From Siphonodentalium dalli (lineage: Eukaryota; Mollusca; Scaphopoda; Gadilida; Siphonodentaliidae), in contig CP136069.1 of the NCBI GenBank assembly GCA_032622095.1, positions 67,727,319-67,791,318 on the forward strand: a stretch of 64,000 bases of DNA, read 5' to 3'. The notes under the pieces are model-generated. The model made no database searches. It was not told the origin of the DNA and saw only the letters and a program-made list of their open reading frames with translations. A program made the position numbers and the translations under genes. Of this stretch, positions 1-11,020 are shown piece by piece (position 1 is the first letter of the stretch; every line of letters starts with the position of its first letter).

Positions 1-2115
1 ATATCAGCAGACTCCCCGAGGTATTTTTGGAAAATGGTAAATAATATTCTGAATCGAACCAAAAACGGATCCCTACCCCCGCTTAAGTTACTAACTGGGA
101 ACGATTCATATGAAATTATTGTCGACGATTTATCGAAGGCAACTCTGCTAAATGACAGTTTTATCGGCAACTCCGCGCTGCCCACCGCCAAACCAAACAT
201 TATTAAGGCTGTACCTCCCCCCACCATTAGTAATGTGCCTGTAAAGACGGAAGATATATTGGAAGCTATTTCATCTCTTAAACCTAACAAGGCACACGGT
301 CACGATGGAATAAGTGCAAGAATGCTTCTTGAAACAAAATATGCCATCGTTCAGCCCCTCAAAATTATTTTCGAATTATGTCTCAAAGAGTGTAAATTCC
401 CCGATGAATGGAAAAAAGCTAATGTGATTCCAATATTTAAAAATGACGATCGCTCAAATCCTAAGAATTACAGACCGATTTCTTTACTGCCGACACTGGC
501 GAAAGTTTTTGAAAAAGTTGTTCTTAAATATTTTTTTAAGCATTTCGAGACCAAAGGCTTCTTTTACGATTTCCAATCGGGTTTCCTTCCTGGGCATTCA
601 ACTATATTCCAACTGTTAGAACTTAACCATTCCCTTAGCCAGACCCTCGAGAATAAACTGCATAAATGTGCTGTATTTTGTGATATATCTAAGGCATTCG
701 AGAGGGTCTGGCACGAGGGACTGGTATATAAACTTGAACGATGTGAAATTTCCGGACCACTTCTTGCTTTCATTAATGATTATCTCTCAGATCGAAAACA
801 AAGGGTGATGGTAAATAACACGTCTTCAGAATATAAAAAGATACTCGCTGGTGTCCCCCAGGGATATATTATTGGCCCTTTCTTATTCTTTGTATATATT
901 AATGATCTCGCTGAAAATATTAAATCCTTCACTAGAATGTATGCGGATGATACTTGCCTCACTGCTAGCAATGGAAGTCTCCTGAACCTTGAGGATGGTG
1001 TAAATACTGATCTTTTAGCCATAAATAAATGGTCAAAACAATGGCTAGTAAAGTTCAATAGTAGTAAAACTAAGTCCATGACATTCTCTTATACCGGTGC
1101 CCAGCCCGACATACATCTTTTTCTCAGTGGTGAACCTATAACCCAAGTAGAATCACACAAACACCTTGGCTTGAACATACAGAGTGACCTAAACTGGGAC
1201 AAACATATCAATGAGTTATCAAAGAAAATATATGGCCGCCTTGCATATTTAAGACAATTGAAATATTCTTTAAATAGGAAAACCTTAGACACAATTTATC
1301 GAGCGTACATATTGCCCCTGATGGATTACGCTGACGTTGTCTGGGACTCCGCCCCAGCAAATGTAATTTCAAAATTAGATCGCATCCAAGCGGACGCGGG
1401 TCGAATTGTTACAGGTCTCACGCGATCCGTTCCTGTGAAAAATTTGCTAGTAGAATTGGGGTGGCAAACGTTAACAAACAGAAGGAAATCTCATAGAATG
1501 AATATCATGTATAGAATAACTAATAACAAGACCCCTAAATATCTCAACAATCTCTTACCCACCCGCCCAGAATCAGCTGCTAGATATGATTTTAGAGATA
1601 AAACAAGTTTTCCTCCATACTCATTCAAAAGAACTGTCCATTTTGAACACACATTTTTCCCAAATACAACTAGTGAATGGAATACCCTGTCAAATAAAAT
1701 AAAAGAATCATCTTCCATTAGTATTTTTAAAACAAAATACCTAACGACTGATCCAGTTCTTGCGCCACCAGACTATTTTAATTTCGGAAATCGCGCGATA
1801 AACATCATTCATTGCAAACTTCGAAATTACTGTAGCGATTTAAACGCTGACAAATTTTCTAACTTCATATCGGACAACCCAAGCTGTCGTTGTGGTCACC
1901 CGGCCGAAGAAGCAAATCATTATTTTTTTGTTTGTCCATTTTACACAGATCAACGATGTTTGTTGTTTCACCAACTCGCTACCATTGGTGTACAAACTAT
2001 TAATCTCGAGAAACTCCTCCTTGGATATACTAACCTGAATAGTACACAAAACCGGAGCATATTTAGGGCTGTTCAATTATACATACCCTCGACGTCGCGG
2101 TTCAAATTTTATTAA
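1..2115 (+). CDS. Non-LTR retrotransposon ORF2, C-terminal part with reverse transcriptase (5' partial)
   Basis: This is the reverse transcriptase-bearing part of a LINE ORF2, which would copy the element's RNA into a nicked chromosomal target. The frame is open from base 1, so the true start, and the endonuclease domain expected upstream, lie outside the window; the ATG at 34 is internal. Visible RT blocks are a YRPISLLPTLAKVFEK segment, a QSGFLPGHST segment, the catalytic block with DISKAF (GAT at 682), the GVPQG block at 850-864, YADD at 940-951 and an HLGL block. All catalytic aspartates are present and there is no internal stop. The GVPQG block reads GVPQGYIIGP where many relatives have GVPQGSVLGP. 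Near the C-terminus a Cys-Cys-His-Cys cluster (CRCGHPAEEANHYFFVC) resembles the zinc knuckle found at the end of many LINE ORF2 proteins. The clade (CR1/Jockey-like) is inferred from general appearance only. Confidence 0.93.
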   Translation: MSADSPRYFWKMVNNILNRTKNGSLPPLKLLTGNDSYEIIVDDLSKATLLNDSFIGNSALPTAKPNIIKAVPPPTISNVPVKTEDILEAISSLKPNKAHGHDGISARMLLETKYAIVQPLKIIFELCLKECKFPDEWKKANVIPIFKNDDRSNPKNYRPISLLPTLAKVFEKVVLKYFFKHFETKGFFYDFQSGFLPGHSTIFQLLELNHSLSQTLENKLHKCAVFCDISKAFERVWHEGLVYKLERCEISGPLLAFINDYLSDRKQRVMVNNTSSEYKKILAGVPQGYIIGPFLFFVYINDLAENIKSFTRMYADDTCLTASNGSLLNLEDGVNTDLLAINKWSKQWLVKFNSSKTKSMTFSYTGAQPDIHLFLSGEPITQVESHKHLGLNIQSDLNWDKHINELSKKIYGRLAYLRQLKYSLNRKTLDTIYRAYILPLMDYADVVWDSAPANVISKLDRIQADAGRIVTGLTRSVPVKNLLVELGWQTLTNRRKSHRMNIMYRITNNKTPKYLNNLLPTRPESAARYDFRDKTSFPPYSFKRTVHFEHTFFPNTTSEWNTLSNKIKESSSISIFKTKYLTTDPVLAPPDYFNFGNRAINIIHCKLRNYCSDLNADKFSNFISDNPSCRCGHPAEEANHYFFVCPFYTDQRCLLFHQLATIGVQTINLEKLLLGYTNLNSTQNRSIFRAVQLYIPSTSRFKFY

Positions 2116-2455
2116 ACATCTTGATGTGCAAACCTACGCTGCAAATGTAACATGTTGTATTATCACTACATATATAGAAGGCGAAGACTCGTCTGAGCCA
2201 CCGACCCACAGGACGAACCACCCCCCATAAAGAGAAATATCCACCGTTATTGTCACACTCGCGATTATATCATTATATTGTTATAAGTGAAAAGATGTTG
2301 TACATATGAATTATAATGTTTGTGTGTGATTATATTTTATGTTCATTTTGTGTAATACAATTATGTGGGGAGAGAGACCATTTGTAAGTTGTAAAACTTG
2401 TGTCTCAATCCCGTTGCGATATTATTATGCAATAAAATATGTTTACACTAACACG
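2116..2455 (+). mobile_element. 3' untranslated tail of the LINE at 1-2115
   Basis: This is the noncoding stretch directly after the ORF2 stop. It ends with AATAAA at 2431-2436 followed by ATATGTTTACACTAA. The same ending occurs at 15865-15886 after an unrelated-looking upstream sequence, so it probably marks the 3' end recognised by a family of related reverse transcriptases. The exact element end is inferred. Confidence 0.7.
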
Positions 2456-2842
2456 ATCCATCTTTTTGGGAGGAAATGACTATGTGATGTAGCAAATAAC
2501 ATCAGTTTCTAAAATGCATGTGAACGCAGATTATTTCCGAGATTTGTACCTGACACAAAAATATATATGAATACCCCGAACAAAAGTATGCCTGGTATAT
2601 TTTGTCTCCATGTTAATGAGCCTTATGAAAGTAATGCTACGGGGCGTAATTATAAGCAATCAATGTTTTTGTTGCATATATGGGCTTATAAAATTGTATG
2701 TGGCCAATAATTTCGCTTAGCTAATTAATACAGTATGCTGTTCGGCCCCTTACAATGTTATAAGCCATAAATGCAACAACAACAAAAATACGTTGAGCGC
2801 ATATAGAACGGTCATGTTGTAAACAAGTTATGTGTATTTGTT

Positions 2843-3290
2843 CTTTAAACGGACATGGCTAATTCGAACCTCAAAATTTTGTCTACGTAATTTGGAAGGA
2901 CAGCTAGGTCGATAAATACACGAACTATTGATATGCTGGCTTCACATGCTTTGAAAAACACTTGCCAACGTCACAGCCATTTCCCCAGGCGTTTTCAATG
3001 TTTCGCCGCCCAAAGTCAGACAAACGCTCTTTATTGCTACCATATCGGGAATAGAATAACACGGAACGCTCTTTTCTGTTCCATGTCGTGCAAATGGCTG
3101 TTTTTGTTTGGAACACAAACACCTTGTTCATAGTTGCATTTTTCATTACGTCAATGCGTCTTTTTGTGTTACAGAATGCTCGTAGAAAGGTAGTTAAGTT
3201 ATTTATCGACCTATTTGGATACCTGGAAAAATTCAAAATGTTATTTGTATTTTGGAGCGCAAACCGCCATGTGGCTTTAAAGTTTGTAAC
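2843..3290 (+). repeat. Dispersed repeat family B, copy 1
   Basis: About 440 bp that aligns by eye over its length with 16526-16966, starting at TTTAAACGGA.ATGGCT and ending at TTTTGGAGCGCAAACCGCCATGTGGC. A short third fragment lies at 8752-8822. It contains the phrase ACGCTCTTTATTGCTACCATATC, related phrases of which recur in the TTAA MITE family at 17.4, 48.0 and 55.9 kb. No coding capacity is evident; the small ORFs here are not conserved between copies. Class unknown. Confidence 0.7.
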
Positions 3291-4027
3291 GATTTCACAC
3301 GAAATGCTTGTTAAAAAGCTATATCTTGATTGTCTAATTTTGAAAAATGTTTACCCAGGTGCACTTTCCATCCAGGATATGAAATGTTTTTTAAATTTCT
3401 GCATGACTCCGATCATACAAGGTCGTAATAAATTATTTATAAAGTTGAAGTTAAAATGTTGACTGAAATGTTTATGGTGTTTTTGTTTTTAAACAAAAGT
3501 TGTTTGGGATGTATTTGGTTTAATCAAAATTTGTTTAAGGAGTACACGGTTGGTGTGTAGTTTTGCTTGAAAACAATATGTGGTTGAATTAAGAAGATGC
3601 TACAGGTGCCTTTTTGCAAACAAGTTCGATGTGGGTCAAGATAGTTCATAGTAAATAATGGTCTCAAAGTTAAGGTTTAATATGTCGACAATGTTTTTCA
3701 AAAACCTATTACTGTATATGTATGGGTTTGTCTAAAAACAAATGTGGGTTTGTTTAGGCCACCTGAGTTGTTTAGAACTGCACAATAAAAATAGTAGAAA
3801 TACTTTCTCTCAGTTGTTCCAATGCAACACAAATTCAACGCCTTCCAGTAACCTTGTGTAAGATCACTTTAATGATATTAATCCATCTCGCATAATCTCA
3901 TAACAATGCATTTGCACAGATAATTACCGATTTTTATATATTATGGAATAATATTTGTATTTACAGGTATAACATTCATAGTATTGACCCAGGCCGACTA
4001 AATTATACATACCTCTCCGTTGTACAT
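3291..4027. other. No recognisable feature
   Basis: AT-rich sequence without a convincing ORF, splice-framed exon or repeat that I could match elsewhere in the window. Confidence 0.5.
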
Positions 4028-4356
4028 GTCATTTCGCGCTCCGCGTGTATAATGTGTCGCTGTTTCTTGGTATACAGCGGGCGATGTGGGTTCTATTTAT
4101 AGAATGGTAATTATTGGGACACATTAAAAGTTGTAGTGCGACCCCGAGACCGAGCCCGGTAAAAGGTGTAGTTGGGAATTTCAATTTCGTTTATTGGCGT
4201 TTACATTATGTCAATAATGTTGATTTTTGGTTTGTGATAAGCTGTGCCAATTACAAATAACAGAAATGAAAAAGATTCTATAATTACAATCATGCACGAT
4301 GGGTATATAATATACGATATTGAGTTCGTTACCATTTCTGACTATGGTTTTCTTGT
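4028..4356 (+). repeat. Dispersed repeat family A, copy 1 (internally deleted)
   Basis: Matches 6860-7236 and 46125-46616. The shared core runs from GGTAAAAGGTGTAGTTGGG through ATGTCAATAATGTTGATTTTTGG to GAAATGAAAAAGAT. In this copy the sequence jumps from GAAAAAGAT straight to TCTATAATTACAATCATG, skipping about 180 bp present in the other two copies. It then continues to ACCATTTCTGACTATGGTTTTCTT, which also ends the 46-kb match. Nonautonomous element of unknown class. Confidence 0.75.
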
Positions 4357-4440
4357 GTCATTTTCTATTCGACGTGGACGTCGAGGGAATCTTCCTATGT
4401 GTCATTTTCTATTCGACGTGGACGTCGAGGGAATCTTCCT
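4354..4440 (+). repeat. Tandem duplication, period 44 bp
   Basis: Two identical 43-bp copies (4354-4396 and 4398-4440) of a segment that contains the palindrome GACGTGGACGTC. It lies directly at the 3' edge of repeat A copy 1. Confidence 0.95.
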
Positions 4441-4665
4441 CGACGTAGTTGTCAGCAAATTTGATACCGGCGTGCACACACCGGATTACTCTCATGACAC
4501 ATCATATCCGTAATACTCTAGAATTTCGTTCTTCTGTAAGATAAGCTTTGTTGGAGCTTTATGACTATGAGTTTAAAATCCTGAAAAATAACAATATTGA
4601 TCATTCTGCTCGGACCTAAAAAGTCATCATAAGTGCTACTGAGTGGACAATATTTCCTTGGTTAA

Positions 4666-5056
4666 CCCTTTACCCAACAGAAGGGCCCTGTGCCAATGCA
4701 TTCTCTTATATATGCGAGTCGACCATAGGTCGCCTCGCATATATAAGAGAATGCATTGGCTTAACACATTAAAAATTATAAAATTGTTAAAGAATGTAAG
4801 AAAAAATGGTAAAAAGTGTTAAAAAAAGATTTTTTTAGGCCAATGCATTCTCTTATATATGCGAGGCGACCTATGGTCGACTCGCATATATAAGAGAATG
4901 CATTGGCACAGGGCATAACTGTAACTATCACAATGTGGTCAAGGAGCCGGTTCCAATGATATCCATATTTGTATGGTTCTATTGAGACAGACCGAAGATA
5001 TTTTAGGCTGTTGAAGCTTTATTTGGCCGGTTTTGGCCGGTTTGTTGGGTAAATGG
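4666..5056. mobile_element. TTAA-flanked MITE with fold-back core (piggyBac-like), copy 1
   Basis: A 391-bp element bounded on both sides by TTAA (4662-4665 and 5057-5060). Its ends are inverted repeats: CCCTTTACCCAACA on the left and the complement of TGTTGGGTAAATGG on the right, 13 of 14 bases matching. TTAA target sites and CCC-type ends are the hallmarks of the piggyBac superfamily. There is no transposase, so it would depend on another element. Inside are the two 76-bp inverted arms listed separately. Confidence 0.8.
4685..4914. repeat. Perfect 76-bp inverted repeat, each arm itself a hairpin
   Basis: Arms 4685-4760 and 4839-4914 are exact reverse complements, separated by a 78-bp A/T-rich spacer. 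Within each arm a 69-bp unit (4692-4760, 4839-4907) is itself a stem of 27 bp around a 15-base loop. The same 69-bp unit recurs exactly at 17229-17297. Confidence 0.95.
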
Positions 5057-5060
5057 TTAA

Positions 5061-6859
5061 AGTCGATCACCCATGGAGTTTCACACATTATACAAATCTC
5101 AGCATTTACACTGTTCGCCCAAGAAGCTACATCTGACCGGCGGAATGGGCACCGCTGGATTAAGTCTATGGACTATTGTCAGTATGATTCAGTCATAATT
5201 ACCATGGCCCAGTTTCCCGTAAAGACCTGAATACATGCCACACATTCATGGAACAGGGGAGTGCCCCCATTATATATATGAAAGCGAGACTGATAAAAAA
5301 AGCTCTCTTCTAGAACTCCGAGCGAGTCACATCTCTTATATGATTGTCTCTGCACTCTGTTAAATTGTCAATAGCCATTTCAATAAATATAGTCTTGTCT
5401 AAGCTCTGCGATACATTTCGCTATCTTTTCCATTGTAGATCAATACGAAATAAAAGAAAAATATCGTATCAGTGATAAGAAACAAGGTTCAGGTGAGCTA
5501 GAGGGGCGACGTTTTGATACAAGCTGAAGCCGTGGCGGAAAAGTATTTGCTCATGTAAATCTGATTTACCACCCCCCCCCCCCACCCCCGAAAAAAAGTC
5601 TTACGTTTTTCTTTGACTGATAGGCAACGATATGGATCATAGCACCAACTCATATATATATTATTAATGATATTTTACAAGTCCATTGTTACATACAATT
5701 TATGGTACGTGTAGCAACGCGACCATTGTGCGCCTGTGCAAATAGGGTGTTTTATGCAATAGAACTTATCTGTATGGCATAGTCGTATAGGTTGTGTACC
5801 CCCGTCAATGAGAATAGGCAACGAGTATCCTTAAAAGTGTTATCCTTAAATGTACTGAAATGTACACAAAATAAGTCAGTTTTAAACTCGCGCACTGACA
5901 AACATATTTCTGTAAAATTCATGTATCCGATCGCATTCAGTTACGGTTCTTAATCGTTAATAGATTTAAATACCATTAATTGTACAGCGCGCTAAATATA
6001 TTTCTTATTTGATTATAGTTGTGACGATAGGTAATTTTTCAAATTCTTATATATTCCAACAATAATGGTAGGTCAATAGTTATGGGCATAACTAAATCAA
6101 ATCGAACAAAGTAAAGTGACATCCACGCTTCTTTTCTTAGGAAATGTTACTTCGAAGTTTACATGTATACCGACTAACAACAAATCCCTTTCTTTTTTGC
6201 AGTGTATTCGCTTGAGGTGTACTATTTTTCGCTCAGTTTTATATGTGCACACCGGGTGCGCGAACAAAACTACGCGTGAATTTAAATACTGGTATGGTAT
6301 ACGTGTACTGTACGCCAAAATTATCAGTGTGCAATAAACATCGAACACACAGTTGTGTGAACCAACACCAAAAAGAAAACATAACTAGCATGCAGGAGCA
6401 CTTAACCATGGACGCTACCACCTATCGGGGGGGGGGGTGGGTGGGTACGAATGCTACGTACACTTACCTGTTAGAAATAACCTGAATCCTACATACCATC
6501 AATTATGATATGCGAAACCATCTTCAATTGTCAATGTTTATACCTACGTGTCGCTTAATCACTCTTCCTGAAGGTGTTCAAATTCCTATTGGTAGAACAA
6601 AACGATTCATCTTTCGTCGGAACTTATATCCCGCACTGATGTGCCACTGTGCGCGGTAACAGAATCAATAGACCCATAACTTTCCATATATAATTACAAT
6701 GCATAGTATATATCGCCACATTAAAAGTCACCAACAGTAGTTATCAGTGATGCTAGTATGCACCCGATCAGATTATAAGATTCTATATTCATAATTTAAT
6801 AATTAAACGGATATAAATCCCTCCATGTTGCTGGATTCATATATATATTTTTGGCAGGA
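5061..6859. other. No recognisable gene; homopolymer C and G tracts
   Basis: I see no exon or element here. A C-rich tract lies near 5573-5587 and a G-rich tract near 6427-6443. The short ORFs on both strands around 6100-6480 overlap each other and have no recognisable content. Confidence 0.45.
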
Positions 6860-7236
6860 TTAAAAGTCGAACTACGACGGGAGGCCGAGTCCGGTAAAAG
6901 GTGTAGTTGGGGATTTCAATTTCGTTTATTGCCGTTAACATTATGTCAATAATGTTGATTTTTGGTTTGTGATAAGCTATGCCAATCACAAATAAAAGAA
7001 ATGAAAAAGATAATTCTTAAGTCTTATATTTCAACTTGTATAGACATGTTTCGTTCTGCAGCCCACTGGGGGTTGTGGTCGGAGACGGTCGAGTCGGCCG
7101 CCGGTTCGTTAATTAGGTGCTGGTTGTTATTGTTATTTTAACGGAATTCTGAGTTGGTCATTCGCAACACCAATATATTATATATTCTATAATTACAATC
7201 ATGGGTATATAATGTATGATCTTGAGCGCGTTACTG
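6860..7236 (+). repeat. Dispersed repeat family A, copy 2
   Basis: Matches 46125-46616 almost throughout, including the segment GAGTCGGCCGCCGGTTCGTT and the run AACGGAATTCTGAGTTGGTC that are missing from copy 1. It ends near ATGATCTTGAGCGCGTTAC. No ORF is conserved across the copies. Confidence 0.8.
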
Positions 7237-7317
7237 CGCGTGTGCGTGTGTGAGGGTGATCTAGGGTATGTGTGTATCTGTATGTGTATAACTCTGTCAC
7301 GCTTTTGGCGCGTTTAT

Positions 7318-7445
7318 AACTTTTCAACCAGACGTCCAATATGGCCCAAATTTGGACCACGGCCTGGACCGTGTCGTAGATGACTCACCAAATTTCACGC
7401 CGATTGGTCAAAGCAAACCTGAGATCTAACATGGTCCCCAAATGC
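7318..7445 (+). repeat. LINE-tail-like fragment
   Basis: Contains the phrases AACTTTTCAACC, CCAAATTTGGACC and CAAATTTCACGCCGATTGG. These resemble the conserved noncoding 3' end seen more clearly at 21130-21650. Assignment is by resemblance only. Confidence 0.4.
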
Positions 7446-7494
7446 AGTATTTGCACTCAAGTATAGGCACTATTTCTTATGACGTTTTATAACA

Positions 7495-7749
7495 TAATGT
7501 ACAGTTGACACATATATACAAAATAGAAGAGTTAATGTATGGAAACGAGGACCAGACAACAAGCCCGATGGCTTATATGAAGTCTTCTCCTCTTTGGCGC
7601 CATGCCCCCTTCCCCAATAAGTGAGGGAGGGGTATCGATCAGACAGGGGGGATTGAAATAATGGTTTTAGGATAAATGGAGATATATAACTAAATTTGAG
7701 TTAGGGAAGGTAAAACAGGGAGAACATAGTGTTAGGGATAGCAGGAGGC
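7495..7749 (-). mobile_element. LINE 3'-end fragment, minus orientation
   Basis: Reverse complement of most of 15570-15850: the blocks around GGCGCCATG, AATAAGTGAGGG, CAACAAGCCC and AATAGAAGAGTTAATGTATGG all match. It stops short of the AATAAA tail present at 15865. The (GA)n array at 7750 is the expanded counterpart of the CT stretch at 15560-15590. Confidence 0.65.
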
Positions 7750-7866
<117 letters not shown>

Positions 7867-8751
7867 ATCTTTCCATAAAAATTAAAGTAAAAATTGAAAA
7901 ATATACGAAATAGTTGCCAAAGGTCATCGCATGAGGTTTTATGAACTTACTAATTCTAGACCAGTGTTATCGCGATGTTATACCATAGCCTATCAAAATT
8001 TAATCACAATGTTGCAACTTAAATTTCTCATTTTTCACATTTTTTTCTTCAAATTTTAATCTTAGATCACGTTCAGACACCGTTATTTATAATTCCCTTC
8101 ATACCTCTCTATACTGTTTCAGTTTATGCTTCTAAAACCAACTTTACATGTAGCATTCTAAGTGTAAACTACATAATTCGTTTTTTTTGCAAAAGTTATA
8201 TTTTAGGGGTTGGGGTTAAGTTTACGCTCATTTCACAATTTCACAGCAATACTCTTGGCATTCCATTACTAAAATCATTTTGGTATGTCATTTGGGCAAT
8301 TTTTTAGCCATGTTGCGGATCAATAGCCCATGCTTTTCACAAGTTATAGCCATTTATAAGTGACAATGTTTTTCAAAATCAAAGTAATTTTTCGCGATTT
8401 CAAAATATTTATCGCATTTTTTTCTAACTAGCTCATAAATTGGTATAGTTTTATATTTCGTGTCATTTTATGATCATTTCTTATTAATATAAACGATATA
8501 TTGTGCAGTTTATAACTGCAATATTTTGTTTATTCTCTGACACTTGTACTCGAGAAAATTCTCATTTTAGTTTAGGGGTAAGAGTTGTATTCACTGAAAA
8601 ATCTATTTTGGGACACTTTCTGAAACGGGCAACAAGCAAAATCTGATGCGCCATATGATTACCTTTAATTTGATATATAGAAACCTTTGTTGGAGGGGGG
8701 TGCAGCCAATTTGAAAAATATCATGCTTGGCCCACGGAGTATCTGGAACAT
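7867..8751. other. No recognisable feature
   Basis: Strongly AT-rich, with many short poly-T runs; no exon or repeat recognised. Confidence 0.5.
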
Positions 8752-8822
8752 GTCATGTTCGTAGAAGGGCAGTTCAAGTATTTATCGACCTATTTCAATA
8801 CGGGAGAAATTCAAACATCGAA
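8752..8822 (+). repeat. Dispersed repeat family B, 3' fragment
   Basis: Matches the TCGTAGAA...TTTATCGACCTATTT...GGGAAATT part of the copies at 3180-3235 and 16850-16905. Confidence 0.6.
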
Positions 8823-10177
8823 TTTCAGTTCATCCATCGCTGAAATATTTGTGTGTACGGACAGAATATCTCTGTTATCTCCAGTTGATATATTATACTA
8901 ATGATGGTCTTATTAATACCGTATGAGTTGTTTGACATATTTATAGACATCGCTCATATGAAGGGTGCGAATACGATTGGTTGCCGATGATGCTATATAT
9001 ATTATATACCGATTTGGTTAATTATATTACTAGTTTGACTAGAATTATGTGTGTATGCCATTGCACTTCAGCGGCAAAAACCATCAAAGTCAATTACAAA
9101 TACCGACACAATTAAATAAAAGACACGCGATCATTGGCTAGTTTTTTTATTAACAGTGTGTCAATGTGAACATCCCCTTAGCGACTGATCAACAGTATTC
9201 GGAAACATATCATCAAAATGTCTATTGCGTCGAGAATGAGAACGCTTGTTCTACCAGTTAATTAATAAGGTATTTTAATAATCCATGTTTGCACATTCAC
9301 ATTTTTCAGTGCAATTGTTTCTCAATTGAACCATGCGCTCGACTGCTTGGCCGGACACCAGGATCTTTCGGAAACTTCGAAGAAAGTTTCCATAAATATG
9401 TTCGCACCTCAATGTCTCAGCGAAATTTTTTTCTTTTTCGCACGTATCTTTTAGATTTGATCTCAACTCATTTCCCGAGTTTCAAGTTACATAAAATAGG
9501 TTTCTAATGGGCAGTACTATTGCCTACTTTTATTTTCCATGCAGTATATATATATATTTATAATAACAAAACAGGAAGCTGTTGGCAGGTGGATCGGTTT
9601 AGTCTGCCCGTGTAATACGAGTCTCAACTGTCTGGATATCGACGCAATCGTGTCTGTTGATTTGCGCGCCCATGTAGCTTGTGACGTCCTGATGTGCGTC
9701 GTGACGCCATGGTGTCTTTATCGGTTTCCAGAAAGAAATATTCAATATTGTTCTTTTATGAACGTTTTATTACCAAAATAAAACCAGATAACAATGCAAA
9801 TTAAGTATATATGTGGATTTAAATTACAATTGGTGCAACCATTTCATATTAGCGCATGTGCATTCTTTACATTATGTACTTCCTGCATTATGTAACATAT
9901 TCGCGGAAGGACAGATAAACAGAGATCCAGACCGAAAACATTACATTTGTCCAGCATAGACTGGCGCAAGTAATTAACAAAAGTTTTTACAGGATATATA
10001 TTTTACAGATTTTAGAAGGTTAAAAAGAGATTATTTTATCACTTTGACACTCAAAGATTGCTGGTATTTGTTTTACCAGGAATAATGGGGAGCCAACTTT
10101 GAATAATACAGCCAAAAGAATATTGTATGAACAGTTTTATGAATAACGTCTGGCTTTGAAGATTTAGCATAGCATAC
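8823..10177. other. No clear feature between repeat B fragment and the 10.2-kb exon
   Basis: Several overlapping ORFs of 60-80 codons occur on both strands at 9275-9781. None has recognisable motifs or convincing splice borders. Confidence 0.4.
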
Positions 10178-10442
10178 CTTGTTATCACCATCATTGTTGA
10201 CTTTTGTGTTTTTCATAATGCAAACAAATGGTATCCGTTGGAATTCCAAGACGGTCTCAGACGTCATGGAGATTTTTGTTTTCTCATCTCTGATATATTC
10301 ACTCAGGGTGCTTACTATGGCAGACATTTCTTCAATAAATGTTTTACAACATTGGAGTCCATTAGTAATGTTTATCGCACATTTGTTGTTGATCACTTTT
10401 CGAGCATGAGCTTCCAGAGTAGCCCACATACTTTCCAGCTGC
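10178..10442 (-). CDS. Probable internal exon of an unrecognised minus-strand gene
   Basis: A 265-nt open stretch on the minus strand is bordered by a pyrimidine-rich acceptor ending CCACCTTTTAG at its upstream edge and a donor AACAAG|GTATGC at its downstream edge. It contributes one base plus 88 codons and leaves phase 0. The peptide is hydrophilic and mostly helical in character (for example QLESMWATLEAHARKVINN and CKTFIEEMSAIVSTLSEYI). No catalytic or domain motif is recognised. Partner exons were not found with certainty. It could also be a fragment of a dead gene. Confidence 0.5.
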
Positions 10443-10923
10443 CTAAAAGGTGGCGGAAACTGGTGCTCCTTTCTTAACATCAGTATTACAGATGTGAATA
10501 TATGCAAGGCTCTTAAATGGTTGTATCTTGAATGTTATGTTCCCAAATGTCCATGCGTTTCATTGGTTTAGATCCTCATTGTATTACTTGATGTACTAGT
10601 CTCAGCTGGAAGGCTCATGTCATCTGTATAAGTGTATATCATTATCTATCCCGTGTTGAACCACAAATGAATCTTAATGCAACAAGTACAATAAGTATAT
10701 CATTGTTTTACTATTTATGCACAAAATGGCATTTTTGGAAAAGAGTCAATACTGATGTTGATAGGGCCACATCTTGATTTTCTATACCATTTATTTGGAT
10801 ATCCCTATATATGTGATATAGATGTTCAAAAACCAAATACTACTGGTTACTACCTCATTTAGATGTAACTTTCTGTATGTGAACTCTTTTTGTTATCTAT
10901 TGGTGATCCTATGTTGATTTATC

Positions 10924-10924
<1 letters not shown>

Positions 10925-10988
<64 letters not shown>

Positions 10989-10989
10989 C

Positions 10990-11017
<28 letters not shown>
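10925..11017. repeat. (TA)n microsatellite
   Basis: Roughly 90 bp of TA dinucleotides with two interruptions (ATTTAT and TAGCTA). Confidence 0.95.
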
Positions 11018-11020
<3 letters not shown>

